DNA of 32,796 bases from Candidatus Kaiserbacteria bacterium (GCA_016217935.1 JACRFJ010000019.1:1-32796), one strand, 5' to 3'; counted from the stretch's first letter, positions 9,385 to 17,594 are shown. The notes: generated from the sequence alone by a model not told the origin. A program made the numbers and translations.

Positions 9385-9413
9385 TTGACGAATGCTGGAT
9401 TTTGTTTGATTCT
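9385..9413 (+). promoter_or_regulatory. Probable sigma70-type promoter for the small membrane protein
   Basis: TTGACG, a five of six match to the -35 consensus, is followed after 17 bases by GATTCT, a weak -10. It lies about 30 bases before ATG 9443. Confidence 0.4.
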
Positions 9414-9442
9414 TAAATGCGGTTCCCATCGAGGGAAGGACA

Positions 9443-9670
9443 ATGCGATTCACACTCGTAACGTTCGTGTTTTTTGTTGTCATCTGCCTTTTCAGCTTTA
9501 CTGGGCTGATCGCGTACAGCATGGTTATGTACGGCATGCCCTACGATGATGCCCACCGAATCACCAGTCAGGTGCTACTCGCGGCAAGCTTCGCGAAGAA
9601 AGCGCTGTTGATGTTCGTACTCGGTGGACTCGCGTACGGCTGTACGTGGTGGACGTATAGACACTCATAG
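9443..9670 (+). CDS. Small two-helix membrane protein, unknown function
   Basis: 75 residues with two hydrophobic segments (about 4-28 and 47-68) separated by a short polar loop (YGMPYDDAHRIT), ending in WWTYRHS. No family recognised. The start is well supported: a strong Shine-Dalgarno (GGGAAGGA) lies just before ATG 9443, and a GC-rich intrinsic terminator follows within about 11 bases of the stop. It is thus a single-gene transcription unit with classical signals, unlike the neighbouring groES and groEL. Divergent from groES. Confidence 0.75.
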   Translation: MRFTLVTFVFFVVICLFSFTGLIAYSMVMYGMPYDDAHRITSQVLLAASFAKKALLMFVLGGLAYGCTWWTYRHS

Positions 9671-9680
9671 CCGTTTGAAG

Positions 9681-9710
9681 ACGGGCCGAATTTTCGGCCC
9701 GTACATTTTT
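9681..9710 (+). terminator. Intrinsic terminator after the small membrane protein
   Basis: A 10-bp perfect stem (ACGGGCCGAA / TTCGGCCCGT) with a 2-base loop, or 8 bp with a 6-base loop, is followed by ACATTTTT. It lies 11 bases after the stop codon. Confidence 0.85.
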
Positions 9711-9774
9711 CAAAACTGAACGATTTTACTACGCTCTTTGCAATATTACGTACGGTCTGGTAAGCTTCCCGGAC

Positions 9775-10008
9775 ATGGTGTTCCTCCAAGGAGTGCTGCC
9801 CTACGTGCAGATAGTTCTCGCCGCGCTCATCATCGTCGCGGTTGCTCTGCAGCGCACGGGAGCGAGTCTCGGCGGAGCATTCGGAGCCGATAACTTCTCG
9901 TCGGGCTTCCACACTCGTCGGGGTCTCGAGCGCACGCTCTTCTTCACGACGATCGCGCTTGGAATTGCATTTGCATTGTCAGCGCTTATAAATCTCTTCA
10001 TTAGTTAA
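9775..10008 (+). CDS. secG: Preprotein translocase subunit SecG
   Basis: 77 residues, the usual SecG length. Two membrane helices (about 8-26 and 54-76) flank the characteristic cytoplasmic loop with QRTGASLGGAFGADNFSSGF. SecG joins SecYE in the plasma membrane and promotes protein export. The following loop, TRRGLERTLFFTT, also fits the family. No Shine-Dalgarno precedes ATG 9775; the only nearby box, TAAGCT, is weak. It heads a plus-strand series with the binding protein and RNase J. Confidence 0.93.
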   Translation: MVFLQGVLPYVQIVLAALIIVAVALQRTGASLGGAFGADNFSSGFHTRRGLERTLFFTTIALGIAFALSALINLFIS

Positions 10009-10066
10009 ACGTACTTCCAGAGGCACGTGCTGCTTTCTCGGATTGGACGCGTGCAGATCACGCGCT

Positions 10067-11851
10067 ATGAATTCTCCTCACGACATCAAAGGTACACTTT
10101 CAAAACATCGGAAGGTCTCCTTCCTCTCACGTGTCGAGTACCTGCTCGAGCGATTTTCACCCAGTGAGCGGCTCATGCTCTACGTGCTTTCGGTCCTCCT
10201 CGCGGGGAGCACGCTCGCACTCCTCGCCGGTATGAATGCAGCGGTTTCGGTCACCGTGCCGACCGACGGCGGATCACTTACCGAAGGGGTACTCGGTCCC
10301 GCACGATTCGTCAATCCCGTACTCTCTATATCAGGGGCAGACGAAGATCTTTCGGCCCTCGTCTATTCGGGACTCATGCGCTCAACGCCAGACGGTACGG
10401 TAGTTTCTGATCTCGCATCCAATTTCGATGTATCAGAAGACGGGACCACCTACACGTTTACGATCCGCACGGAAGCGCTATTCCACGATGGAGAAGCGGT
10501 GACTTCATCGGATGTCCGCTTCACGATCCAAAAAATCCAAGATCCTGCGATCAAAAGCCCCCGAAGAGCGGACTGGGAAGGTGTGACGGTCTCGACACCA
10601 GATTCACATACCGTCGTGTTCAAGTTACCGCGCGCATACGCCCCTTTCCTTCAAAACACAACGCTCGGCATACTCCCCGAACATCTCTGGCACGATACAA
10701 AAGCCGAAGACTTCCCTTTCCATGCGCTGAACACTCACCCCGTCGGAAGTGGTCCTTTTGCGATCGATTCTGTGGATACCGACACGAGTGGTTCCGCGAC
10801 TCGTTTCGTACTTTCTGCTTTCAGGAACTACGCGCTCGGACGACCGCATCTCAACTCCTTTGTCATGCGCATATACCCGAGCGACGACACGCTTGAGCGC
10901 GCATTCAATAGACAAGAGATCGATGCGATTGCCGGTATTCCTGCAAGCGCACTCAAAGACCTTTCTGCCACCGGCGCACACGTCATGCGTATTTCTCTCC
11001 CGCGCGTATTTGGCGTGTTCTTCAACCAAGGGCATGCGGTGGTACTTGCGGATAGCTCGGTGCGCGAAGCACTCGATGCCGCGGTCGATAAACATCGACT
11101 CGTCGATATTGTGCTCGGAGGATACGGAGAGCCGCTCACGGGCCCGATTCCACCCGGAGTACTCGATCGCGAGACAATTTCAATTGAGCTTGCATCAACC
11201 ACACCGATCTCAACGGCGTACACGCAGGAGACCTTGGATAAGGCGCGCACCATCCTTTCTCGCGGCGGTTGGAAATACGATGAAGCGACTGGCACATGGA
11301 CAAAAAACAAGCAGCAACTTGCATTTACGCTCGCAACCGGCGACGCGCCCGAGCTGACTGCCACCGCAAACGCGGTCGCGACGGCATGGCGGCAAGCTGG
11401 AGCGAAAGTAACGATGCAAGTTTATCCACTTTCAGAACTCAACATCAACGTAATCCGACCGCGCGAATACGATGCGGTGCTTTTCGGCGAGGTCGTCGGG
11501 CGCGAACTCGATCTATTTGCCTTCTGGCATTCAAGCCAGCGAAACGATCCCGGATTGAACCTCGCCTTGTATGCCACTGTGAAGGCTGATACACTGCTCT
11601 CACAAGCACGGGCGACGACCGACAAGGGTGCCCGCGACAAGCTCTATCGGGAATTTGCGGACCTCATCGAGAAAGAGAAGCCTGCTGTCTTTCTGTATGC
11701 TCCCGAATTCCTCTATGCGGTCCCGAGAGATATGCACGGTATTGAGCTTGGTGCACTCACGACACCAGCGGAAAGATTCCTGAATGTACACGAATGGTAT
11801 CGAGATACGGAGCGTGTGTGGAATATTTTTACGAATGAATCAGCAGAATAA
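10067..11851 (+). CDS. Membrane-anchored extracellular solute-binding protein, peptide-binding (SBP_bac_5) type
   Basis: 594 residues from ATG 10067; a TTG at 10043 in the same frame would add eight residues but has no better signals. The N-terminus is a charged cytoplasmic segment, then one membrane helix (about 36-57), so the protein is tethered by an uncleaved helix instead of a lipoprotein cysteine. The outside part follows the DppA/OppA pattern: LVYSGLM, LASNFDVSEDGTTYTFTIR, FHDGEAVTSSDVRFTI, and a late KLYREFADLIEKEKPAVFLY. Family members bind peptides or other solutes for ABC transporters. No permease or ATPase gene lies nearby, so its partner is unknown. It ends 25 bases before RNase J and may be cotranscribed with it. 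Confidence 0.88.
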   Translation: MNSPHDIKGTLSKHRKVSFLSRVEYLLERFSPSERLMLYVLSVLLAGSTLALLAGMNAAVSVTVPTDGGSLTEGVLGPARFVNPVLSISGADEDLSALVYSGLMRSTPDGTVVSDLASNFDVSEDGTTYTFTIRTEALFHDGEAVTSSDVRFTIQKIQDPAIKSPRRADWEGVTVSTPDSHTVVFKLPRAYAPFLQNTTLGILPEHLWHDTKAEDFPFHALNTHPVGSGPFAIDSVDTDTSGSATRFVLSAFRNYALGRPHLNSFVMRIYPSDDTLERAFNRQEIDAIAGIPASALKDLSATGAHVMRISLPRVFGVFFNQGHAVVLADSSVREALDAAVDKHRLVDIVLGGYGEPLTGPIPPGVLDRETISIELASTTPISTAYTQETLDKARTILSRGGWKYDEATGTWTKNKQQLAFTLATGDAPELTATANAVATAWRQAGAKVTMQVYPLSELNINVIRPREYDAVLFGEVVGRELDLFAFWHSSQRNDPGLNLALYATVKADTLLSQARATTDKGARDKLYREFADLIEKEKPAVFLYAPEFLYAVPRDMHGIELGALTTPAERFLNVHEWYRDTERVWNIFTNESAE

Positions 11852-11876
11852 TAATTGACGAGTAGTTTCCCACAGT

Positions 11877-13826
11877 ATGGATTCAGAATTTTCAAATAAA
11901 GGTGGTGCGTACGTGCCGGCCTCAGGGGCGCAGGGCGAAAGCCGCGCTCAAGGGCCTCGACGAGGTGCCCCGCCGCAAAGACGACCTGGTCGTCATCCTC
12001 GCCCCGCTCCCGATCGCGCACCGGGAAGGGGTCGCGGGGGTGGGGGGCGCCGTTTTGGCGGACCGGGAGGATCACGTCCTCCGCGGCGTGGTCGCACACG
12101 CGTCGAGCATCAGGCGCCTCGCAAAGAGCGCTCCGGTGCCGAGATTCCAGCCCCGCGCGAAGATGTCGTTCGTATCATTCCGCTCGGTGGTGTGGAAGAA
12201 ATCGGTCGCAACATGACCGCGATCGAATACGGTGATGATATTTTCGTGCTCGACGCAGGATTCGCATTCTCCGAAGAAGATACACCAGGTATTGATTACA
12301 TTTTGCCGAATACCGGCTACCTCGAAGAGCGTCGCGACAAAATCCGCGGGCTCCTCATCTCGCATGGTCACCTCGATCACATCGGCGGCATTCCTTACAT
12401 TCTCGATAGGATCGGTAACCCGACGATCTACACACGCCGACTCACAGGCAAAATGATTCAAAAGCGTCAGGAGGAATTTGCGCAGACAGCACCCGTTACG
12501 ATCCGCGAAGTCGAGAAGGATGAAGTGATCAAGCTGGGGGGCGCAACGATCCGATTCTTCGGCGTCACGCATACCGTGCCGGATAGCATGGGTATTATCA
12601 TCGAGACCCCATGGGGCGATGTCGTCTTCACCGGAGATATCAAGCTCAACCACGAAAACGGGGTGCCATCCGCTGAAGAAATCCGTGAATTTGGCATTTT
12701 CAAAAATCGAAAAGTGCTCGTCCTCCTCATGGACTCCACAAACGTCTGGCAGCCGGGTTTTTCGATTCCGGAATCAACGGTGTATCGCACCCTCGAAGCA
12801 ATCATCGAGAAAGCAACTGGCCGCATGATTATCGCGATGTTTGCATCGCACCTCGAGCGCCTCATCCGCGTCGTAGACTTTGCAGAGAAATACGGTAAGA
12901 AAATTGTGATCGACGGACGCTCGATGCGTACCAATATCGAAATCGCCCGCGAGCTCGGGCTCATAAAATACAAAGACGAGACGGTCATCAATGTGGAAGA
13001 TCTCGACCGATTCCCGCCAGAAAAAGTCATTATCCTCGCAACCGGCGCACAGGGTGACGAATTTGCCTCTCTCGCTCGCATCGGCAACAAATCGCACAAA
13101 TACATCCGCCTCACACCGCAAGACACCGTGGTACTTTCTTCTTCAGTGATTCCCGGCAATGAGCGCGCTGTGCAGAAATTGAAAGACAATCTCTCGCGCC
13201 AGGGTGCGCACATCATCACCTACCATGCATCTGATGTGCATGCCTCCGGCCACGGCAACCGCGAGGAAGCGGCGTGGATTCACAAGCAGGTAAAACCAAA
13301 ATTCTTCATCCCCGTGCACGGTTATCACTACATGCTTCGTGTACATGCCGATCTTGCAGTCGAAATGGGGGTACAGCCACAAAATGTGATGGTGCCCGAC
13401 AACGGATCGATCATCGATATCAAAGCGGGTGAAAAGATCGAGAAGCACCAACTCAAAGCGCCAGCGGAGTTGCGCGTCGTCGAAGGCCAGACAGTTTCCG
13501 AACTCTCCGATGTCTTGATGCGCGATAGGAAAGCCCTCGGCCAGGAAGGATTCTGTGTGGTTGTCGCGACCGTCGATCGTCGTACAGGTAAACTCCATAA
13601 ATCTCCCGATATCATCTCGCGCGGATTCGTATACCTACGCGACAACAAAGATCTCATGGATCAAACACGACTCATCATTCGCAAATCCGTCGAAGGAAGC
13701 ATGCGCAATCCACGCGCAGCCGATCTCGACCAAGCGCGCGAAGATCTCGCCGAGAGCGTTTCCCGCTTCCTTCTCTCGCGCACCATGAAGCGCCCGATCG
13801 TGATCCCGGTGATCGTAAGCATTTAA
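11877..13826 (+). CDS. rnj: Ribonuclease J
   Basis: 649 residues. A metallo-beta-lactamase/beta-CASP nuclease involved in 5'-to-3' and endonucleolytic RNA decay and maturation. The zinc site HGHLDHIGG begins at residue 163; FTGDIKLNH and the C-terminal HVSGHGxxEE counterpart HASGHGNREE are also visible. PLGGVEEIGRNM marks the start of the catalytic core. Residues about 15-95 form a low-complexity, Arg/Gly/Pro-rich, strongly basic extension, a feature seen in several RNase J proteins and likely to bind RNA. The DNA there is visibly GC-rich. No Shine-Dalgarno. The stop codon overlaps that of the convergent MutY-like gene by two bases. Confidence 0.96.
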   Translation: MDSEFSNKGGAYVPASGAQGESRAQGPRRGAPPQRRPGRHPRPAPDRAPGRGRGGGGRRFGGPGGSRPPRRGRTRVEHQAPRKERSGAEIPAPREDVVRIIPLGGVEEIGRNMTAIEYGDDIFVLDAGFAFSEEDTPGIDYILPNTGYLEERRDKIRGLLISHGHLDHIGGIPYILDRIGNPTIYTRRLTGKMIQKRQEEFAQTAPVTIREVEKDEVIKLGGATIRFFGVTHTVPDSMGIIIETPWGDVVFTGDIKLNHENGVPSAEEIREFGIFKNRKVLVLLMDSTNVWQPGFSIPESTVYRTLEAIIEKATGRMIIAMFASHLERLIRVVDFAEKYGKKIVIDGRSMRTNIEIARELGLIKYKDETVINVEDLDRFPPEKVIILATGAQGDEFASLARIGNKSHKYIRLTPQDTVVLSSSVIPGNERAVQKLKDNLSRQGAHIITYHASDVHASGHGNREEAAWIHKQVKPKFFIPVHGYHYMLRVHADLAVEMGVQPQNVMVPDNGSIIDIKAGEKIEKHQLKAPAELRVVEGQTVSELSDVLMRDRKALGQEGFCVVVATVDRRTGKLHKSPDIISRGFVYLRDNKDLMDQTRLIIRKSVEGSMRNPRAADLDQAREDLAESVSRFLLSRTMKRPIVIPVIVSI

Positions 13827-14749
13827 GCGATTCGCCAACTCCCCTTTTCTGATGTCACCAGGCCATCGCGGGCAAGGCCCGCGAGCGCATCGCGGACCAT
13901 TTTCTCGTCAAATGAAAGCTTTTGGGAAATAGCAAGGTCCCCATGTGATCCCGCATTCAATACCTTGAGCACGGCACCGCGTACCTGTCGAAGCGAACCT
14001 TCGAACTTCGATTGCATCACATAATGTTTACTTTTACGCGTGGGATTATCATGAAGTTTCTTGATGTGTGCACCGTAGTCCATGAGTGCTGAGTGCCAAT
14101 TCCGCGGGTCCTGCCCGTGCGCGCCTTTTTCTATAAGTACACTGAGCTGCGCATCATCAACTCTTTTCTTCGCCTGAAAGAAGTGATGGATGTATGCGGC
14201 TCGAATGTTGGTCTCGACCATTGTATGCGGTTCGTTGAAGGCAAAAGCACGCACTGCCGCGCGCGTGTACGGTCCGACGCCAGGGAGGGTATGCATGGTT
14301 GCATTCTTTATATTGCCTCGATGCTCGGTGACAATTACCTTGGCAGCGTCGTGCAGATACTTTCCTCGCCTGTTGTAGCCAAGCCCACTCCACATCTTGA
14401 GCACGTCCGAAAGTTTTGCTCTCGCGAGTGCGCGTACGGTCGGAAACACGCGCAGGAATTCTTTATACTTATCAATTACACGCGGCACCTGGGTCTGCTG
14501 CAACATGATTTCAGAAACTAAAATGCGATATGGGTCTTTGGTTTTTCTCCAGGGGAGACTGTGCCGACCATGCTTCTTCCAATAGCCAAGGACTTCCTCG
14601 CGGAATTTCTGTATTTCTTTCTTCCCCGCCTGACGACCGCGGAGTGCTAGGGTTTTCGCAAAGTCCCCCGCAGCTGCGGACGCGACGAGAGGAGTAGATT
14701 CGCGATCACGCGAATACGCACGCTTTGTCGAAACCACAGCACGATTCAT
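13823..14749 (-). CDS. MutY-like HhH-GPD DNA glycosylase without an iron-sulfur cluster, with C-terminal winged-helix-like region
   Basis: 308 residues. The glycosylase core shows PWR (66-68), SEIMLQQTQV with the expected catalytic Glu80, GLGYNRR, and the helix-hairpin-helix LPGVGPYT (155-162). MutY removes adenine opposite 8-oxoguanine. Two departures are visible. The catalytic Asp position (LDGNVKR-like) reads VETNIRA, with Glu179. The C-X6-C-X2-C-X5-C loop is absent: ALMDYGAHIKKLHDNPTRKS and what follows contain no cysteine. The last 60 residues look like a small winged helix, replacing the MutY NUDIX-like domain. Residues 1-45 are an unusual basic extension. The start overlaps the HAD gene stop (ATGA), so the two are translationally coupled. 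The exact substrate is uncertain. Confidence 0.82.
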   Translation of the reverse strand: MNRAVVSTKRAYSRDRESTPLVASAAAGDFAKTLALRGRQAGKKEIQKFREEVLGYWKKHGRHSLPWRKTKDPYRILVSEIMLQQTQVPRVIDKYKEFLRVFPTVRALARAKLSDVLKMWSGLGYNRRGKYLHDAAKVIVTEHRGNIKNATMHTLPGVGPYTRAAVRAFAFNEPHTMVETNIRAAYIHHFFQAKKRVDDAQLSVLIEKGAHGQDPRNWHSALMDYGAHIKKLHDNPTRKSKHYVMQSKFEGSLRQVRGAVLKVLNAGSHGDLAISQKLSFDEKMVRDALAGLARDGLVTSEKGSWRIA

Positions 14750-15435
14750 AGCCTATATATGACGTCTTTTCGCTCGACCACAACGTCCCACGAGAGGCGC
14801 TTGGCGGTGCGGTAGAGCTTCTGATTTGGGTTGAAACAAATCGGCTTCGTCACCATCTCGAGAAACGGAATGTCAGATTCCGTATCCCCGACGCCGACTG
14901 AATGATTGAGCGTCAGGCTTTCTTTGTCTACAGCACGCTTCACAATATTGGCTTTGTTGAAAATCAAATGTTCGTCAACCACGTGCCCCGTGAACAGGTC
15001 CTGTGGGCCGATTTCGTAAATGAGCCCATACACTTTGTTGAATCCAAGCTTGGGGCAGAATTTGTCGAGCACTGTTTTTGGCGAATGCGATACGGCGAGG
15101 AGGTAGTATCCCTTCTCTTTCAAATCTTTGATGAGATCGCGCGTGAATCGGTATGTACGCTTCCACTGCTCAGAGACGATTTGCTCTGCCGCATCGACGA
15201 GCTCACCGTAATAAACGCCTTTGATGTGCTCGCGAAACGCTTTCACCACGGCCATGATGTACTCCTCATAGTCACCTTCCCGATCGAGCCATTTGCGATG
15301 CTCCTTGTCGAATGTTTCTCTCGCTTCTGGCGGAAACGCTCTGCGCTCGATGAGAACATCGACGAGTTGAATGAGGAGAGAGGATCGAAAGATCGTCCCA
15401 TCCACATCGAATATCGCCACTTTCTTATCTGCCAT
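14746..15435 (-). CDS. HAD-superfamily hydrolase, SerB-like (subfamily IB) phosphatase
   Basis: 229 residues. Motif I is FDVDGT (nucleophile Asp10, acid/base Asp12), motif II the Ser in AVSHSPKTVL, and motif III GVGDTESDIPFLE. The helical cap between motif I and II is of the SerB/IB type. Such enzymes dephosphorylate small metabolites such as phosphoserine or act as lipid-phosphate phosphatases; the substrate cannot be read from the sequence. The start is supported by TAGGAT ending six bases before ATG 15435. It is the first gene of a two-gene unit with the MutY-like glycosylase (4-base overlap) and is divergent from ddl. Confidence 0.88.
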   Translation of the reverse strand: MADKKVAIFDVDGTIFRSSLLIQLVDVLIERRAFPPEARETFDKEHRKWLDREGDYEEYIMAVVKAFREHIKGVYYGELVDAAEQIVSEQWKRTYRFTRDLIKDLKEKGYYLLAVSHSPKTVLDKFCPKLGFNKVYGLIYEIGPQDLFTGHVVDEHLIFNKANIVKRAVDKESLTLNHSVGVGDTESDIPFLEMVTKPICFNPNQKLYRTAKRLSWDVVVERKDVIYRL

Positions 15436-15441
15436 ATACCC

Positions 15442-15447
15442 ATCCTA
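15442..15447 (-). promoter_or_regulatory. -10-like box TAGGAT, 6 bases before the HAD gene
   Basis: TAGGAT ends six bases before ATG 15435. The identical hexamer at the identical spacing precedes the endonuclease III and dihydroorotate dehydrogenase-like genes. Confidence 0.55.
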
Positions 15448-15487
15448 CTCCACACCTAAAAACATGCGAGTGCCTAAAAAATTGAGG

Positions 15488-15493
15488 TATTGT
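15488..15493 (+). promoter_or_regulatory. -10-like box TATTGT, 6 bases before ddl
   Basis: TATTGT ends six bases before ATG 15500 and helps to choose that start over the upstream in-frame ATG 15464. Confidence 0.45.
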
Positions 15494-15499
15494 GAGCTC

Positions 15500-16405
15500 A
15501 TGGCAGAGGTGGCAATACTCATGGGCGGCTGGTCCGCTGAACGAGAAGTATCACTTCGCTCAGGAGCGGCTTGTGCGAATGCGCTCGAGAACTCCTCGCA
15601 TACTGTGTACGCGATTGATGTGGGGCGTGATACCGGTGAGAAACTTCGGCAGAATAAACCTGAAGTCGCTCTCAATATGCTTCATGGGCCACTTGGAGAG
15701 GACGGATGTATCCAGGGTCTGCTCGAGATACTGCAAATCCCGTATTCGCATTCGGGAGTGCTCGCCTCGGCACTCGCGATGAATAAACCGCGAGCACGCG
15801 ATATCTTCCAACGTGCCGGTATCCCGGTCGCCGTAGGTAAGGTTGTATCCAGATTCTTCGCCGCAGAAAATCATCCTATGCGTCCACCCTATGTCATAAA
15901 ACCAATTGCAAACGGTTCGAGCGTCGGAGTTTTCATCGTGGATGAAAAAGACGAGCCGAAAACTGAACTTGGTGCATCTGATTGGAAATATGGAGATGAA
16001 GTGCTTGTCGAGATGTACATCCCCGGAAAAGAATTGACGTGTGCAGTAATGGGCGAGAATGCGCTCGGCGTAATTGAAATTACGTCTGATCTCGAATTCT
16101 ACAACTACGATGCAAAGTATTCACCCGGTGGTTCGAAGCACCTTTTACCTGCTCCTATTCCAGAGTATATGTACGAGCAAGTGCGAAACCTTGCGTGCGC
16201 GGCACATCGTGCACTCGGATGTCGCGGGATATCGAGAAGCGATTTCAGATACGATCCCCATACAGGCACTCTTGTGTGTCTTGAGGTGAATACGCAACCC
16301 GGTATGACCGAAGTCTCACTTGTGCCCGAGCTTGCAGCTTATGCGGGCTATACGTTCCCGCAGCTTGTGGAGTGGATGATTGCGGACGCATCTCTCAACA
16401 GATAA
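15500..16405 (+). CDS. ddl: D-alanine--D-alanine ligase
   Basis: 301 residues from ATG 15500, the usual Ddl length; an in-frame ATG at 15464 would add 12 residues. It makes the D-Ala-D-Ala dipeptide for peptidoglycan. ATP-grasp hallmarks are visible: GGWSAEREVSLRSG, HGPLGEDGCIQGLLE, KPIANGSSVGV for ATP binding, and LEVNTQPGMTEVSLVPE with the metal-binding Glu and Asn. The sequence starts sharply at MAEVAILMGG, where the family begins, which supports the chosen start. Divergent from the HAD gene with 64 bases between starts. With GlmS and YvcK nearby it gives the region a peptidoglycan theme. Confidence 0.96.
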   Translation: MAEVAILMGGWSAEREVSLRSGAACANALENSSHTVYAIDVGRDTGEKLRQNKPEVALNMLHGPLGEDGCIQGLLEILQIPYSHSGVLASALAMNKPRARDIFQRAGIPVAVGKVVSRFFAAENHPMRPPYVIKPIANGSSVGVFIVDEKDEPKTELGASDWKYGDEVLVEMYIPGKELTCAVMGENALGVIEITSDLEFYNYDAKYSPGGSKHLLPAPIPEYMYEQVRNLACAAHRALGCRGISRSDFRYDPHTGTLVCLEVNTQPGMTEVSLVPELAAYAGYTFPQLVEWMIADASLNR

Positions 16406-16409
16406 CAAC

Positions 16410-16437
16410 TTGCCCGGAAGCTTTTCAAGGCTATAGT
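16410..16437 (+). promoter_or_regulatory. Probable sigma70-type promoter for the 115-residue unknown gene
   Basis: TTGCCC and TATAGT are separated by 16 bases, about 46 bases before ATG 16484 and directly after the ddl stop. Confidence 0.45.
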
Positions 16438-16483
16438 GAGCCACAGCAGCGCTGGGGAGCGTCCAGAGCTCAGGGAGAGGCGA

Positions 16484-16831
16484 ATGCACGCAAGCAACCT
16501 GCCGGAAACAGTGCGATCCAGTATCTTCTTGTTCCCGAACCGGGCCCGGTCGGCATGTCCGCAAGACCTTGAACACCTGTTTGCCGATACTCCGACGAGC
16601 GAGCGACGCCGGGCATGCTCAGTGGTCCGCCGAGGGATCTCGCGAATTCATCTGAGAACCCTCGACGACTGGATCAACGAGATCTGGCCCGGCGGCAAGA
16701 AACCGACGTGCGAGCAGCGCGAAGCAATGACGGCATTTGTCGTCCTCGAATATGCCGAGCATGCGAATCTGTCGATCATGGATGCGGCGTACGCGATCAC
16801 CAATGGTCGTCTCAGGGAGGTCATCGCCTGA
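16484..16831 (+). CDS. Hypothetical protein, 115 residues, Shine-Dalgarno class
   Basis: No family recognised. The start ATG 16484 is preceded by a strong Shine-Dalgarno (GGGAGAGG) four bases upstream; the frame also has an ATG at 16436, which lacks one. The protein has an Arg-rich middle (ERRRACSVVRRGISR), then LDDWINEIWPGGKKPTCEQR and a helical end with AAYAITNGRLREVIA. There is no membrane segment or signal peptide. A canonical promoter precedes it and an intrinsic terminator follows, so it is a one-gene unit between ddl and the convergent endonuclease III. Codons look richer in G/C third bases than in ddl. An acquired gene is possible. Confidence 0.65.
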   Translation: MHASNLPETVRSSIFLFPNRARSACPQDLEHLFADTPTSERRRACSVVRRGISRIHLRTLDDWINEIWPGGKKPTCEQREAMTAFVVLEYAEHANLSIMDAAYAITNGRLREVIA

Positions 16832-16858
16832 ATCTGATCTCAGCACCCTGAATTCGAA

Positions 16859-16886
16859 ACGCCGGAATCCCCGGCGTTTTTATTTT
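16859..16886 (+). terminator. Intrinsic terminator after the 115-residue gene
   Basis: A 7-bp GC-rich stem (ACGCCGG / CCGGCGT) with a 5-base loop is followed by a T-rich run TTTTTATTTT. The tail overlaps the 3' end of the convergent endonuclease III gene. Confidence 0.85.
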
Positions 16887-17542
16887 GCCTTGGGCCAACG
16901 TTTGTTGGCCTCGGGCCAGATTTTGGTGAGTGGATGCGCGAGACAATCGTGGGTACGGGCATTGCAGATATAGCGGCCGTAGAGCACGAGACCGTTGTTT
17001 ACATATTTCCAATCTCTTTTTGGTACGAGCGCTTCAAGATCTTTTGAGATCTTGAAAAGATCGGTGTTGTCCGAGAGATCAAAGCGATTCGCAAATCGCT
17101 TCACGTGCGTATCCGTCGGTATCCCCTCCCAAATATCGTGGAGCTCGCCGAGCACGACATTGGCTGTCTTGTATGCGACTCCGGGCAAGAGCGAGAGCTC
17201 TGGTACTGTGCGTGGAATTGTACCTTTAAAATCTTTCTGGACAATCTTTGCCGCAGCGATTACCGCTTTTGCTTTGTTGCGATAAAACGTCACTGATGAA
17301 ATCTCTTTCGTAAGTTGATCGAGATTCGCTTTTGAGAAATCTTTTGGAGTTTTATATTTCTTGAAAAGATTCTCCGTAACTTTATTCACCACCTTATCGG
17401 TACACTGTGCCGAGAGTAACACCGCAACTACAAGCTGAAATGGTGTCGAATATTTGAGTTCCGTTTTCGGCTTCGGATACGCTTTTTTAAGATACGCGAC
17501 GAGCTTTCTCGCTCGCAATTTCCGCTCTTCAAGTTTCGACAT
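16880..17542 (-). CDS. nth: Endonuclease III-like DNA glycosylase/AP lyase with an incomplete iron-sulfur motif
   Basis: 220 residues, the usual Nth length. It removes oxidised pyrimidines in base-excision repair. Visible are VAVLLSAQCTDK, the helix-hairpin-helix LPGVAYKTANVVL with catalytic Lys125, and PTDTHVKRF with catalytic Asp144. The C-terminal cluster loop keeps only the first two cysteines (Cys193, Cys200, spaced C-X6-C); the third position is His203 and the fourth is absent. The normal [4Fe-4S] cluster is therefore unlikely or altered. The start is supported by TAGGAT ending six bases before ATG 17542. It is convergent with the 115-residue gene and divergent from the 56-residue gene. 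Confidence 0.92.
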   Translation of the reverse strand: MSKLEERKLRARKLVAYLKKAYPKPKTELKYSTPFQLVVAVLLSAQCTDKVVNKVTENLFKKYKTPKDFSKANLDQLTKEISSVTFYRNKAKAVIAAAKIVQKDFKGTIPRTVPELSLLPGVAYKTANVVLGELHDIWEGIPTDTHVKRFANRFDLSDNTDLFKISKDLEALVPKRDWKYVNNGLVLYGRYICNARTHDCLAHPLTKIWPEANKRWPKAK

Positions 17543-17548
17543 TGCGAT

Positions 17549-17554
17549 ATCCTA
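17549..17554 (-). promoter_or_regulatory. -10-like box TAGGAT, 6 bases before nth
   Basis: The hexamer and spacing are identical to those before the HAD and dihydroorotate dehydrogenase-like genes. No clear -35 was found. Confidence 0.55.
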
Positions 17555-17594
17555 TCATGATCAAAAAATGCTATACATATAGGAGGAGGCTCCC

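Noticed and set aside
9287-9442. CIRCE/HrcA operator upstream of groES
   Set aside because: No TTAGCACTC-N9-GAGTGCTAA or close variant; only the unrelated GCACGATCGTGC palindrome.
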